Shown here one piece after another: positions 42,622-50,470 of a stretch of DNA of 64,000 bases. This stretch comes from JABWAN01 sp041918175 (GTDB taxonomy: Bacteria; Zhuqueibacterota; Zhuqueibacteria; Zhuqueibacterales; Zhuqueibacteraceae), in NCBI GenBank assembly GCA_041918175.1, contig JAYRWE010000070.1, positions 24,777 to 88,776 of the forward strand, given 5' to 3'. The translations under genes and the position numbers were made by a program. Within the stretch, counting starts at the first letter, position 1, and each line of letters begins with the position of its first letter. The notes beneath the pieces were generated by a model, which was not told the origin of the DNA, did no database searches, and saw only the letters and a list, made by a program, of their open reading frames with translations.

Positions 42622-42909
42622 ATGACCATCACTTTGGAATTATCGCGGGAAGTGCAAACGATATTACGCATGAATATCGCACGCCAGGATAATATGGGCA
42701 TACGTCAGTTATTGGCAGAAGTGTTTGCGCCAACGGTTGAAACGTTGTTGCAAAAAACTCCCGTGCATACACATGAGATGAGCGAAGAAGAGTTTGAAAC
42801 GCTAGCGGATCAACTAGCAGAAGAGTTCACGGCCAGCATCAAACCCGGTACTCCGCCTTTATCAGATTATGCTGTAAGTCGTGCAGGCATTTATGAGGAA
42901 CATCCGTAA
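42622..42909 (+). CDS. Probable antitoxin of PIN-domain module
   Basis: 95 residues from ATG 42622 behind GAAGGAGATACT. MTITLELSREVQTILRMNIA suggests a ribbon-helix-helix-like N-terminus; the C-terminal half is acidic (MSEEEFETLADQLAEEF), as in toxin-binding tails. It is followed after 2 bases by a PIN-domain gene. The family is not one I can name; the role comes from the context. Confidence 0.6.
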   Translation: MTITLELSREVQTILRMNIARQDNMGIRQLLAEVFAPTVETLLQKTPVHTHEMSEEEFETLADQLAEEFTASIKPGTPPLSDYAVSRAGIYEEHP

Positions 42910-42911
42910 CT

Positions 42912-43355
42912 GTGATCTATCTGGCTGACACGAATATTCTTTTACGTTTTTCAGATCGCTCACATACTCTGCATGGAGTTGTGCGTAACGCTATTCGTAA
43001 GCTGCGTCGCAATAGCAATCGGATCGTCACCGCGCCACAGAACTGCGTCGAGTTTTGGAATGTTGCAACGCGGCCAGCGGCAAAAAACGGCTTTGGCTTT
43101 TCTCCGAGTGATGCTGACCGCAAGTTGCGACTAGTCGAGCGAATTTTTCCGCTGCTTAACGAAACGCCATTGATATATCCCGAATGGCGGCGACTCGTAG
43201 TGGCTTTCGGCGTGTCAGGTGTGCAGGTACATGATGCCCGCATCGTGGCTGCCATGATCGCCAATAGCGTTACTCATGTTTTGACTTTTAATACGAGCGA
43301 CTTCGTGCGTTATGCGAGTGAAGGAATTGTCGCAATAGACCCGGCGAGTGTTTGA
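42912..43355 (+). CDS. PIN-domain protein, VapC-like toxin
   Basis: 147 residues with GTG start at 42912. MIYLADTNILLRF (first Asp), CVEFWNVATRP (Glu), VQVHDARIVAAMI (Asp) and LTFNTSDFVRYA (Asp) make up the full acidic PIN RNase site. VapC toxins cut tRNA or rRNA. It follows its likely antitoxin by 2 bases, and its 3' end overlaps or abuts the holA gene. Confidence 0.88.
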   Translation: MIYLADTNILLRFSDRSHTLHGVVRNAIRKLRRNSNRIVTAPQNCVEFWNVATRPAAKNGFGFSPSDADRKLRLVERIFPLLNETPLIYPEWRRLVVAFGVSGVQVHDARIVAAMIANSVTHVLTFNTSDFVRYASEGIVAIDPASV

Positions 43356-43369
43356 AGCAATGGCTTGAT

Positions 43370-44410
43370 ATGAAGTATCTCGAGTTTACAACATCCATGC
43401 GTTCTGGGAAATTCGCTCCGGTCTATTTTTTCAGCGGAGAAGAAGCCGGGTTGATCGATGAAGGCGTGCAGCTTTTGTTGGATAAGCTCGTTACGCCGGA
43501 GATGCGCGACTTCAATTTCGATTTGTTTTATGCAAATGAAGTCACAGCCAAGCGCGTGTTGGATATTGTGCGCAGCTATCCGATGATGACAGCGCATCGC
43601 GTCGTGTTGCTGCGCGAAGTCCATAAAATGTCGCCGAACGACCTTAATGCGCTGGCAGAATATGTGAAGAAGCCTTCTGCGACAACGTATTTAATCCTCA
43701 CGCAACGCGACAAAAGCTCGACCAAAAAAGGTCTGGAGGCCATTCGCAAAGCCGCGGTTTATGTGGAATGTCGCTCGCTGTACGACAATCAAGTGGCGCC
43801 GTGGATCCAAGACTATGTGAAGCGTTTGGGCCAGCACATTGCACCCGACGCCGCGCAATTCTTGGCAACCGAGGTCGGCGGCTCGATTCACGCGCTCAAA
43901 AGCGAGTTGGAAAAAATTCAGATCTATCTCGGCGCGGCCACAGCCATCACTTTGGAGCATGCGCAACACGTGGCCGGCACGCGCCGCGAGTTTTCGGTTT
44001 TTTCGCTGCAAGAAGCTTTCGCCGAGAAAAATTTGGAGAGCGCGCTCCGCATCGCGGAAGAGTTGGTGGTGAATACCAACCTCACGGCCGTGCTCAGTTC
44101 GCTCACGCGCTATTTCAACCATCTTTATCTCGCTAAAGCACTGGCGCGTCGTCAAGAATTGAACACGCTCGCTGAAAAAACGGGTGTGCATGCTTTTTTT
44201 GCCGAGCGTTTGCAAAAGGCCGCGCATGGGTATGAAGTCGAAACGATTTTAAACGCGTTTGAAGTGTTGCATCATGTCGAAGTGCTGGCCAAGAGCCAAA
44301 ACCTATCGCAGCTCTTGTTGTTGCGTTTGGTCGCCGTTGCAATTTTGAAACGTATCCCGCCGCGTTTTTTGCCGTTGCCCCGCGAAAGCGCGGAATCAGA
44401 GGTAGTTTAA
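43370..44410 (+). CDS. holA: DNA polymerase III subunit delta
   Basis: 346 residues from ATG 43370; a TTG at 43352 overlapping the PIN gene is possible. FAPVYFFSGEEAGLIDEGVQ, a region typical of HolA, begins the first domain; MTAHRVVLLREVHKMSPND and LATEVGGSIHALKSELEKIQ follow, and the C-terminal clamp-loader helices include EAFAEKNLESALRIAEELV. It opens the beta clamp within the clamp-loader complex. No operon logic with the upstream toxin is expected. Confidence 0.9.
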   Translation: MKYLEFTTSMRSGKFAPVYFFSGEEAGLIDEGVQLLLDKLVTPEMRDFNFDLFYANEVTAKRVLDIVRSYPMMTAHRVVLLREVHKMSPNDLNALAEYVKKPSATTYLILTQRDKSSTKKGLEAIRKAAVYVECRSLYDNQVAPWIQDYVKRLGQHIAPDAAQFLATEVGGSIHALKSELEKIQIYLGAATAITLEHAQHVAGTRREFSVFSLQEAFAEKNLESALRIAEELVVNTNLTAVLSSLTRYFNHLYLAKALARRQELNTLAEKTGVHAFFAERLQKAAHGYEVETILNAFEVLHHVEVLAKSQNLSQLLLLRLVAVAILKRIPPRFLPLPRESAESEVV

Positions 44411-44576
44411 GGTGCAGGACGATCTTCCGAAAAATGAGTCCCGAAACCAACGAGGAGCGGTTGATGCAGCTTGATACTTTGGCGGCATAATCGAGGGCGC
44501 AAGCCACACTACGCCTCGAGCATGACGCGCGTTATGAGCAAAACAAAACACGGGATTCATTTTGGAAGGAACCGGG

Positions 44577-45179
44577 ATGGAGGATGCTGCAAAGAAAGCG
44601 TACGCGCATGTGAGCGATGAGGATCTCATCGAACGCTTTCAACAAGGCGAGGCATATGCGTATGATCAGATCGTTCGGCGTTACAAAGATCAATTGCTGA
44701 ATTTTGTTTTTCGCTTTCTCGGCAATGCCGAGGAAGCCGAAGACATAGTGCAGGAAACCTTTCTGCGGGTTTATCGCAACCGTTACGCCTATACGCGTGT
44801 GGCGAAATTTTCCACGTGGATTTATACGATTGCCGGCAATCTCGCGCGCACGGAACTCCGGCGGCGGAAACGGCGACGGTTGTTTTCCATTTCGACGGAT
44901 ATGGGCCTGGAAGATCGCGATTTTGAAATCTCCGACGAGGTTTTTAATCCCGAAATTCACGTTGATAGCGCCATGCAGGAAGAGTTGATACAACGCGAAA
45001 TCAGCAAACTGTCTCCGAAATTTCGCGAAGTGATTATTTTACGGGACGTACAGGAACTTTCGTATGAAGAGATCAGTAAGATCATCCGGGTTCCGATAGG
45101 CACGGTCAAATCACGCGTGAATCGCGCCCGCCTGCGCCTGCAAGCGCGTCTCAAAACATTTTTAGAACAACGCAAGTAA
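44577..45179 (+). CDS. ECF RNA polymerase sigma factor (RpoE-like)
   Basis: 200 residues from ATG 44577 behind GGAAGGAACC. Region 2 is EEAEDIVQETFLRVYRN and region 4 is LSPKFREVIILRDVQELSYE followed by EISKIIRVPIGTVKSRVNRA. Sequence style matches RpoE-type sigma factors that direct envelope stress genes. An anti-sigma gene follows at 45242 and an HtrA-like gene after it, the same order as rseA/htrA-type loci. Confidence 0.95.
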   Translation: MEDAAKKAYAHVSDEDLIERFQQGEAYAYDQIVRRYKDQLLNFVFRFLGNAEEAEDIVQETFLRVYRNRYAYTRVAKFSTWIYTIAGNLARTELRRRKRRRLFSISTDMGLEDRDFEISDEVFNPEIHVDSAMQEELIQREISKLSPKFREVIILRDVQELSYEEISKIIRVPIGTVKSRVNRARLRLQARLKTFLEQRK

Positions 45180-45241
45180 GCGTATCAGACAAATTCATCA
45201 AAGGAGTACACTGTACCAATTGCTACAGTAGAAGGTTGCAT

Positions 45242-45829
45242 ATGAATACCTGTGAAAGTTTTTCTGAATCCTTTTCGGATTATGTGGAAAATACCGTCCA
45301 CACCGAGCAAAGGCAATCTTTAGACACCCATCTATCCCAATGCCCAAGCTGCCACGCTGCTGTTGATCGTCTGCAGAATCTCCGTTCGCGCATGCGCGCA
45401 CTCCCGCGTTTAAAGACCTCACCTGATTTTGATACCATGTTGCGCACGCGTTTGATGCTCGAGCGCAAACGCGCGGCTCGGTTCCACTTTTTCCCCGAGT
45501 TCGCACGAATCCCACGTTCCTTGGCCTATGCACTCGCCGGCGTTGCAGTATTTCTGCTGGTCGGCGTCTTTGCGCGGAATGGACAATCGTCGCATGCGTT
45601 CGCTCCGCGTCTCGGCAATGAAGAGTTAAGAATTTCATCCGTCACTACACCTGCCAGTAACACCTCGCATCCACTTCCCAAAGTTTATGCTCTCGACAAA
45701 ATAAGCCCGGCTTCGTTGCTTGCGCCGCGCGCAAGCACCACGGAAACGCAACACTCGCCCACTTCCGATTCTTTGGCAGAACGCCAAACAACTCCCCCAG
45801 GACGGATAACCGAAGCTTCCACATTTTGA
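45242..45829 (+). CDS. Anti-sigma factor with zinc finger (RseA/ZAS type)
   Basis: 195 residues from ATG 45242. The N-terminal ZAS motif is HLSQCPSC (HxxxCxxC) near residue 31, which binds the sigma factor; a single membrane helix (SLAYALAGVAVFLLVGVFA) lies near residue 100, followed by a periplasmic Ser/Thr-rich tail. This is the classical membrane-anchored anti-sigma layout, with the tail as the probable signal receiver. It is located between the sigma factor and the HtrA-like gene. Confidence 0.9.
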   Translation: MNTCESFSESFSDYVENTVHTEQRQSLDTHLSQCPSCHAAVDRLQNLRSRMRALPRLKTSPDFDTMLRTRLMLERKRAARFHFFPEFARIPRSLAYALAGVAVFLLVGVFARNGQSSHAFAPRLGNEELRISSVTTPASNTSHPLPKVYALDKISPASLLAPRASTTETQHSPTSDSLAERQTTPPGRITEASTF

Positions 45830-45843
45830 CTTGGTGCTGACGC

Positions 45844-47178
45844 GTGGAACTATTTTCTGCAACTATAGCCGCTCCTTTCTTCCGCGCCGATTCTAAATTG
45901 CGCCGGTCGCGCGTTGCTGCATTATCGCTCGCCTCGGCCCAAACGCCACGTGAAAAAACTCGTCCGTTTAGCCCCCCACAGGACAACGCACTTCCTCAAA
46001 CACATAATGCGCTTTTCCACGGCTCATGGTTAATTCTATTTTTGAGCATAACGACGAATTTAGCCGCACAAAGTCTGCTCACGGCTTTTGAGTCAGAAAT
46101 TGCAACATTGGTTCAGACGGCACAACCATCCGTGGTCACTGTGCTTGCTCAAAAAAAGGGAAGTGAGAACCAGGGTCTGTTCAACCTATTCGGCGAGCGT
46201 TCAGCACTGGAGAATGAGTTGACGGTGGGTACGGGACTGATTATCAGCAGCGACGGTTTTTTATTAACGAAAGACTCAATCATCCGCAACGCGGGAACAA
46301 TCGAAGTTGCGCTTGACAACAGCACCAGCCATCAAGTAGAATGGATGGCGCGGGATTCGACACGCGGCATTGCGTTGTTAAAAATTTCTGCCGGAAACTT
46401 GCGTCCGGTACGTTTCAATATGGCCGACGCCCTGCAAGCCGGTTCATTGGTAACCGTTATTGGCAACGCGCTGGGCATGCCGCACGCCGTATCAGTCGGC
46501 TTTGTCAGCGCCATTCAGCCCGATGGGCTTATACAAATTTCTGCGAATGTCGATCCCGGCAGCAACGGCTCGCCGGTTTTCGATGCGCACGCGCACGCGA
46601 TCGGCATTGTGCTGGGGCGCGTAGGCATGGACGCACGCGGCATAAATGCAAACGCATACTTCAGCAATACTGCGCTCGTTCATCCCTTTGCCGATTTGCT
46701 CCCGTTTGTGCGCGCTTCGCTGGAACAATATTATGCGCAACGCGGATGGATCGGCGTCACCGTCATAATGGATGCGACTGCGCCGGGGCATCCACGCATC
46801 TTGCGCTTAAATGAAAACGGTCCCGGTCACCGGAGCGGTCTGCAAGTGGGCGATACGATCACACATTTCGACGGTAAAGAAGTCGATGCGCCAAACACAC
46901 TTGGGCTTTACGTCAATCAAATAAAACCGGGAAGCACGGTGCCCGTAAAAGTGAAACGATTGACGCAGGAGTTGACGCTCGAGGTTCGTCTCGCAGCTAG
47001 AACGCCAATCGCTTTGCAAGAATTGAATCTGGCTTCGCCTTCAAATTCCGGAGTTACTCAAGATCATGTGCCGGAGCCGAGGAAAACAAATGCTCCTTCG
47101 CCGGAAGTTTTGCAAAGCCGCATCGATCGTTTAGAAAAACAAGTACAAGCCCTCCAAAACTCTTTTAAAAGAAACTAA
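45844..47178 (+). CDS. HtrA/DegP-like pseudo-protease with PDZ domain
   Basis: 444 residues from GTG 45844, with a hydrophobic export segment around 59-75. The trypsin-like domain keeps the family framework (VGTGLIISSDGFLL, VIGNALGMPHAVSVGFVSAI) but all catalytic positions are changed: the His site reads LLTKDSII (Ser145), the Asp site DSTRGIALLKI (Gly175) and the Ser site DPGSNGSP (Asn241). A PDZ domain follows (NGPGHRSGLQVGDTI) and a C-terminal coiled coil (SRIDRLEKQVQALQNSF). It should be proteolytically dead and may act as a chaperone or a sensor for the adjacent sigma/anti-sigma pair. The first ~58 residues have little support, so the true start may lie inside. Confidence 0.85.
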   Translation: MELFSATIAAPFFRADSKLRRSRVAALSLASAQTPREKTRPFSPPQDNALPQTHNALFHGSWLILFLSITTNLAAQSLLTAFESEIATLVQTAQPSVVTVLAQKKGSENQGLFNLFGERSALENELTVGTGLIISSDGFLLTKDSIIRNAGTIEVALDNSTSHQVEWMARDSTRGIALLKISAGNLRPVRFNMADALQAGSLVTVIGNALGMPHAVSVGFVSAIQPDGLIQISANVDPGSNGSPVFDAHAHAIGIVLGRVGMDARGINANAYFSNTALVHPFADLLPFVRASLEQYYAQRGWIGVTVIMDATAPGHPRILRLNENGPGHRSGLQVGDTITHFDGKEVDAPNTLGLYVNQIKPGSTVPVKVKRLTQELTLEVRLAARTPIALQELNLASPSNSGVTQDHVPEPRKTNAPSPEVLQSRIDRLEKQVQALQNSFKRN

Positions 47179-47188
47179 AGGCACTCTT

Positions 47189-47455
47189 GTGATCATTGCT
47201 CGCGTCATTGGAACCGTTTGGGCGACTCGAAAAGACGAACGCCTCAACGGGCTTAAGTTTCAAATTGTGCGTCCAGTAGATTTGAATTACAAGGATCGTG
47301 AAGGCTATCTCGTCGCGATCGACGCAGTGGGCGCAGGTGTCGGTGAAGTGGTGATGGTCGTGCAAGGCAGCTCCGCGCGACAAACTAAAACGACGGAAAA
47401 CAAACCGGTCGATGCGACGATCATGGCGATCATCGACAAACTCGATGTGGTGTGA
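47189..47455 (+). CDS. EutN/CcmL family microcompartment vertex protein
   Basis: 88 residues with a GTG start at 47189, 10 bases after the HtrA-like gene. MIIARVIGTVWATRKDERLN, LVAIDAVGAGVGEVVMVVQG and the end VDATIMAIIDKLDVV are characteristic of the pentameric BMC-P family that caps bacterial microcompartment shells. No hexameric shell gene or microcompartment enzyme is in the window, so it is a lone member and may serve another purpose. Confidence 0.9.
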   Translation: MIIARVIGTVWATRKDERLNGLKFQIVRPVDLNYKDREGYLVAIDAVGAGVGEVVMVVQGSSARQTKTTENKPVDATIMAIIDKLDVV

Positions 47456-47548
47456 GTGCGCGCTCCCAACGGCTTGGTTTATCAATAAATTTTGAATGAT
47501 TACAATCGCAAGACGAAACGACCACCTAACTTGCTCTCGAAACGAAGC

Positions 47549-47962
47549 ATGGCAGAATTAAAAACGAAAAAGAACGAGCACAGCGTGGGAGAATTTCTCG
47601 CGCGCATCAAAGACGAGAAGACGCGGCAAGATTGCGAAACGATTCTGAGCCTAATGAAACAAGCCACGAAGGCCGAGCCTAAGATGTGGGGCAGCAGCAT
47701 CATCGGTTTTGGCGATTATCATTTTAAATACGAAAGCGGCCGCGAAGGCGAGTGGTTTTTGACGGGCTTCTCGCCGCGCAAACAAAATCTCACGCTCTAT
47801 ATTATGCCGGGTTTCGCGCAATACGAGGACTTGATGCAGCAGCTCGGCAAATTTAAAACCGGTAAGAGTTGTTTGTATATCAAAAGTCTGGCGGATATTC
47901 ATTTGCCGACGCTGAAGAAATTAGTGCACGCTTCGGTAAAACAAATGGCGAAAAAGAAGTAG
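47549..47962 (+). CDS. DUF1801 domain protein
   Basis: 137 residues from ATG 47549. RQDCETILSLMKQATKAEPK, KMWGSSIIGFGDYHFKYESG and PRKQNLTLYIMPGF are typical of DUF1801, a small cytoplasmic alpha/beta protein family of unknown function related to YdhG. A terminator hairpin follows 39 bases downstream. Confidence 0.88.
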   Translation: MAELKTKKNEHSVGEFLARIKDEKTRQDCETILSLMKQATKAEPKMWGSSIIGFGDYHFKYESGREGEWFLTGFSPRKQNLTLYIMPGFAQYEDLMQQLGKFKTGKSCLYIKSLADIHLPTLKKLVHASVKQMAKKK

Positions 47963-48000
47963 CGCTTGTGCTGACAGTTGAGTACGAGCTGGTAGAAATT

Positions 48001-48029
48001 AAAAAGGACAGGTGAAACCTGTCCTTTTT
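48001..48029. terminator. Bidirectional terminator
   Basis: AAAAAGGACAGG (48001-48012), loop TGAAA, CCTGTCCTTTTT (48018-48029). It lies between the convergent DUF1801 and ABC permease genes, and an A-run before and a T-run after the stem allow termination on both strands. Confidence 0.9.
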
Positions 48030-48048
48030 GTTGGTACACATTCATGTA

Positions 48049-49329
48049 TTACGCATAGCGAATCCATTTCAACAACTCCGGCAAGGTGGGGCGCTTGCCA
48101 TACATCAACACGCCGACACGATAGATTCTGCCCACCAGCCAAATCAATCCGACAATCGTTCCCGCCAAGAGCACGAGGCATAAAATAATTTGCCACGCCG
48201 GCGGCGTTTCCACCACGATGCGCGCGAGCATGAGGATCGGCGCGAAGAACGGCACCAACGAAAGAATCACCGACGCTTGGCTGCTCGGATTGCCGATGAC
48301 ATACATGATCAACAAAATCGGCGCGATGATGAACATGCTGATCGGCAACATCATTTGCTGCGCCTCTTGCTCTGAGTTGACCATCGCGCCCACGCCCGCA
48401 TAGATCGTCGCGTAGAGAAAATAACCCAACACGAAAAAGAGCACGAAGAAAAACAAAATGCCGAGTGAGATCGAAGGCATGGTGAAATCCGGCGCGGTCG
48501 CCGCTTTCGGTGCGAAGAGACTTGCGACTTGCACGCCATAAAACGAGAGCAGACCCATCACGAGCGCCCAAATCATAAACTGCGTCAAGCCCACTGCGCC
48601 CACGCCGAAAATTTTTGCAGCCATCAAATTAAACGGCTTGATTGCGGAAATGACCGATTCGATCACACGCGAAGTTTTTTCTTCAATCACGCTGCGCTGC
48701 ACCAACGCGCCGTAAATGAACATCGCCATGTAGATGAAAAAGCCGAGAAAATATGCGATGATGAAAGTCGCGCCTTCATCTTTTTCTTCGCCCCCGGCGC
48801 TCACGCGGAAGGTTTGCAGATCCACGCGCCGCACCATCTGCCGCACTTTCTCCGACTCTAGTCCGCTGCGCTGAATGCGCTTCTCCGTCACCACGCGGCT
48901 GATCGCATCTTGCATGCTGCGATTCTCGCCAAAGTTTGTGACGCTCTTGCCGTAATATTCCGCGACGCCTTGATCAAAAATTGCCGCGGGAATGATGATA
49001 TAACCATCGAGTCCACCCGCTTCTACAGTGGCGGAGAGTGTGTTCTTCGTCGCCTCCAAGTCCTGCGCGTCATAAGGCACGAGATTATACAAACGCTCTC
49101 CGGCTTCGTTCTTATCGCTCAACGCCACGTTGAGGGAATCCATCATTTCGCCGGTTTGATCGATGACGGCGATCTGTTTGGGTTTGTCGGATTTCAAGCG
49201 GGCCATCAGCGCCGGAACGACGAACATCACGCCTAAAAAAACGGGAAACAGAATCGTGCCGATAATGAAGCCTTTGGTTTTCACGCGCGAAAGATATTCG
49301 CGCCGCATGGCCGTCCACATTTTATTCAT
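48049..49329 (-). CDS. ABC-2 type permease (NatB/YhaP-like)
   Basis: 426 residues. A first membrane helix (GFIIGTILFPVFLGVMFVVP) is followed by a large extracytoplasmic domain of ~150 residues and then five or six helices (FFIYMAMFIYGALVQRSVIE, FFFVLFFVLGYFLYATIYAG). EEKTSRVIESVISAIKP is typical of NatB-like sodium or drug exporters. It follows its ATPase gene by 19 bases. Confidence 0.92.
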   Translation of the reverse strand: MNKMWTAMRREYLSRVKTKGFIIGTILFPVFLGVMFVVPALMARLKSDKPKQIAVIDQTGEMMDSLNVALSDKNEAGERLYNLVPYDAQDLEATKNTLSATVEAGGLDGYIIIPAAIFDQGVAEYYGKSVTNFGENRSMQDAISRVVTEKRIQRSGLESEKVRQMVRRVDLQTFRVSAGGEEKDEGATFIIAYFLGFFIYMAMFIYGALVQRSVIEEKTSRVIESVISAIKPFNLMAAKIFGVGAVGLTQFMIWALVMGLLSFYGVQVASLFAPKAATAPDFTMPSISLGILFFFVLFFVLGYFLYATIYAGVGAMVNSEQEAQQMMLPISMFIIAPILLIMYVIGNPSSQASVILSLVPFFAPILMLARIVVETPPAWQIILCLVLLAGTIVGLIWLVGRIYRVGVLMYGKRPTLPELLKWIRYA

Positions 49330-49348
49330 AAGTGTGTTCCTTTCTCTC

Positions 49349-50257
49349 TCAGTGTTCTTTCACGGTCGCAATGAAAATCTCGTGCAGCGAAGGCTCGACG
49401 ATTTCGAAGCGCAGCACTTCAACGTTTTGCACCGCAGTTTTGAGCAGTTTCTGTGCACTCGCACCGGCGCGCAGTTGAATTTCAACGTGGTTGCCGGAGT
49501 CATTATAGCTTTCGATCACGCCGTCATTTTTAAGCCCAACGAGAAAATCCGGCGCACCCTCGTAACTAAGTGCAACGTGATTGCCGCCAAATTTGCGCTT
49601 CACCGCGCGCACTTCGCCGTCCAAAACTTTTTTGCCTTTGTTGATCAAACAAATTGCGTCGCACAAACGCTCGGCCGATTCCATCAAGTGCGTGGAAAAT
49701 ACGATGGCGGTGCCGCGCGCTTTTTGTTCAAGAATGACGTTCTTCACCAAATCGGCATTGAGCGGATCGAGGCCCATAAACGGCTCGTCGAGAATGATTA
49801 AATCCGGCTCATGAATCACCGTGGTGAGAAACTGAATTTTTTGTTGGTTGCCCTTCGATAGCTCTTCGAGTTTTTTATCGCGCACACCGTTCATTTCGAA
49901 GCGCTCCATCCACGCGTCGATTTTCGGGCCGTGCTCGCGGCGCTTCATGCCTTTTAGCTCGGCAAAAAACTCGAGCGCTTCGCGCACTTTCATTTTGCGA
50001 TACACGCCGCGCTCTTCCGGCAAATAACCGACGCGGTCGAGCGCATCGGACGTCGTGTTGCGCTTGCCGTTGATGAGAATTTGTCCTGTGTCCGGCAGAA
50101 TGATTTCCATGATCATGCGAATTGTGGTGGTTTTGCCCGCACCGTTTGGTCCGAGAAAACCATACACTGTGCCGGCCGGCACGGACAAACTCAAGTCCTT
50201 CACCGCGGCAAGCTCGCCAAAGGTCTTGTTCACGCTTTCGAGTCGTAACGTTTCCAT
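49349..50257 (-). CDS. ABC transporter ATP-binding protein (NatA-like)
   Basis: 302 residues from ATG 50257. Walker A GPNGAGKTT, signature ELSKGNQQK and Walker B LIILDEPFMGLDP are intact, and the C-terminal ~80 residues form the extra domain of NatA/CcmA-type exporters. It pairs with the permease gene directly downstream. Substrate unknown; sodium export is only an analogy. Confidence 0.94.
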   Translation of the reverse strand: METLRLESVNKTFGELAAVKDLSLSVPAGTVYGFLGPNGAGKTTTIRMIMEIILPDTGQILINGKRNTTSDALDRVGYLPEERGVYRKMKVREALEFFAELKGMKRREHGPKIDAWMERFEMNGVRDKKLEELSKGNQQKIQFLTTVIHEPDLIILDEPFMGLDPLNADLVKNVILEQKARGTAIVFSTHLMESAERLCDAICLINKGKKVLDGEVRAVKRKFGGNHVALSYEGAPDFLVGLKNDGVIESYNDSGNHVEIQLRAGASAQKLLKTAVQNVEVLRFEIVEPSLHEIFIATVKEH

Positions 50258-50470
50258 CCTTCTCCTCACATTTTCTTATAATTGATTAGAGCACACGCAA
50301 TCACAAAAAAGCATTTCGCCACTTTAAGACTGGCTCAATTTTCCTCTCGTCAGTTAATGATCCCTCCTTGCGGCACACAGCCTGTCAAGATTTGAAAGCG
50401 ATACTCGCAAGAGAAAAGCTCTTTCAAGACGAGACAACTTCAAGAGTTTCGCATATTAACTTTGTTTATC

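Noticed and set aside
45844..46020. N-terminal ~58 residues of the HtrA-like protein as a real domain
   Set aside because: They are of low complexity and precede the export segment; more likely untranslated leader or a wrong start.
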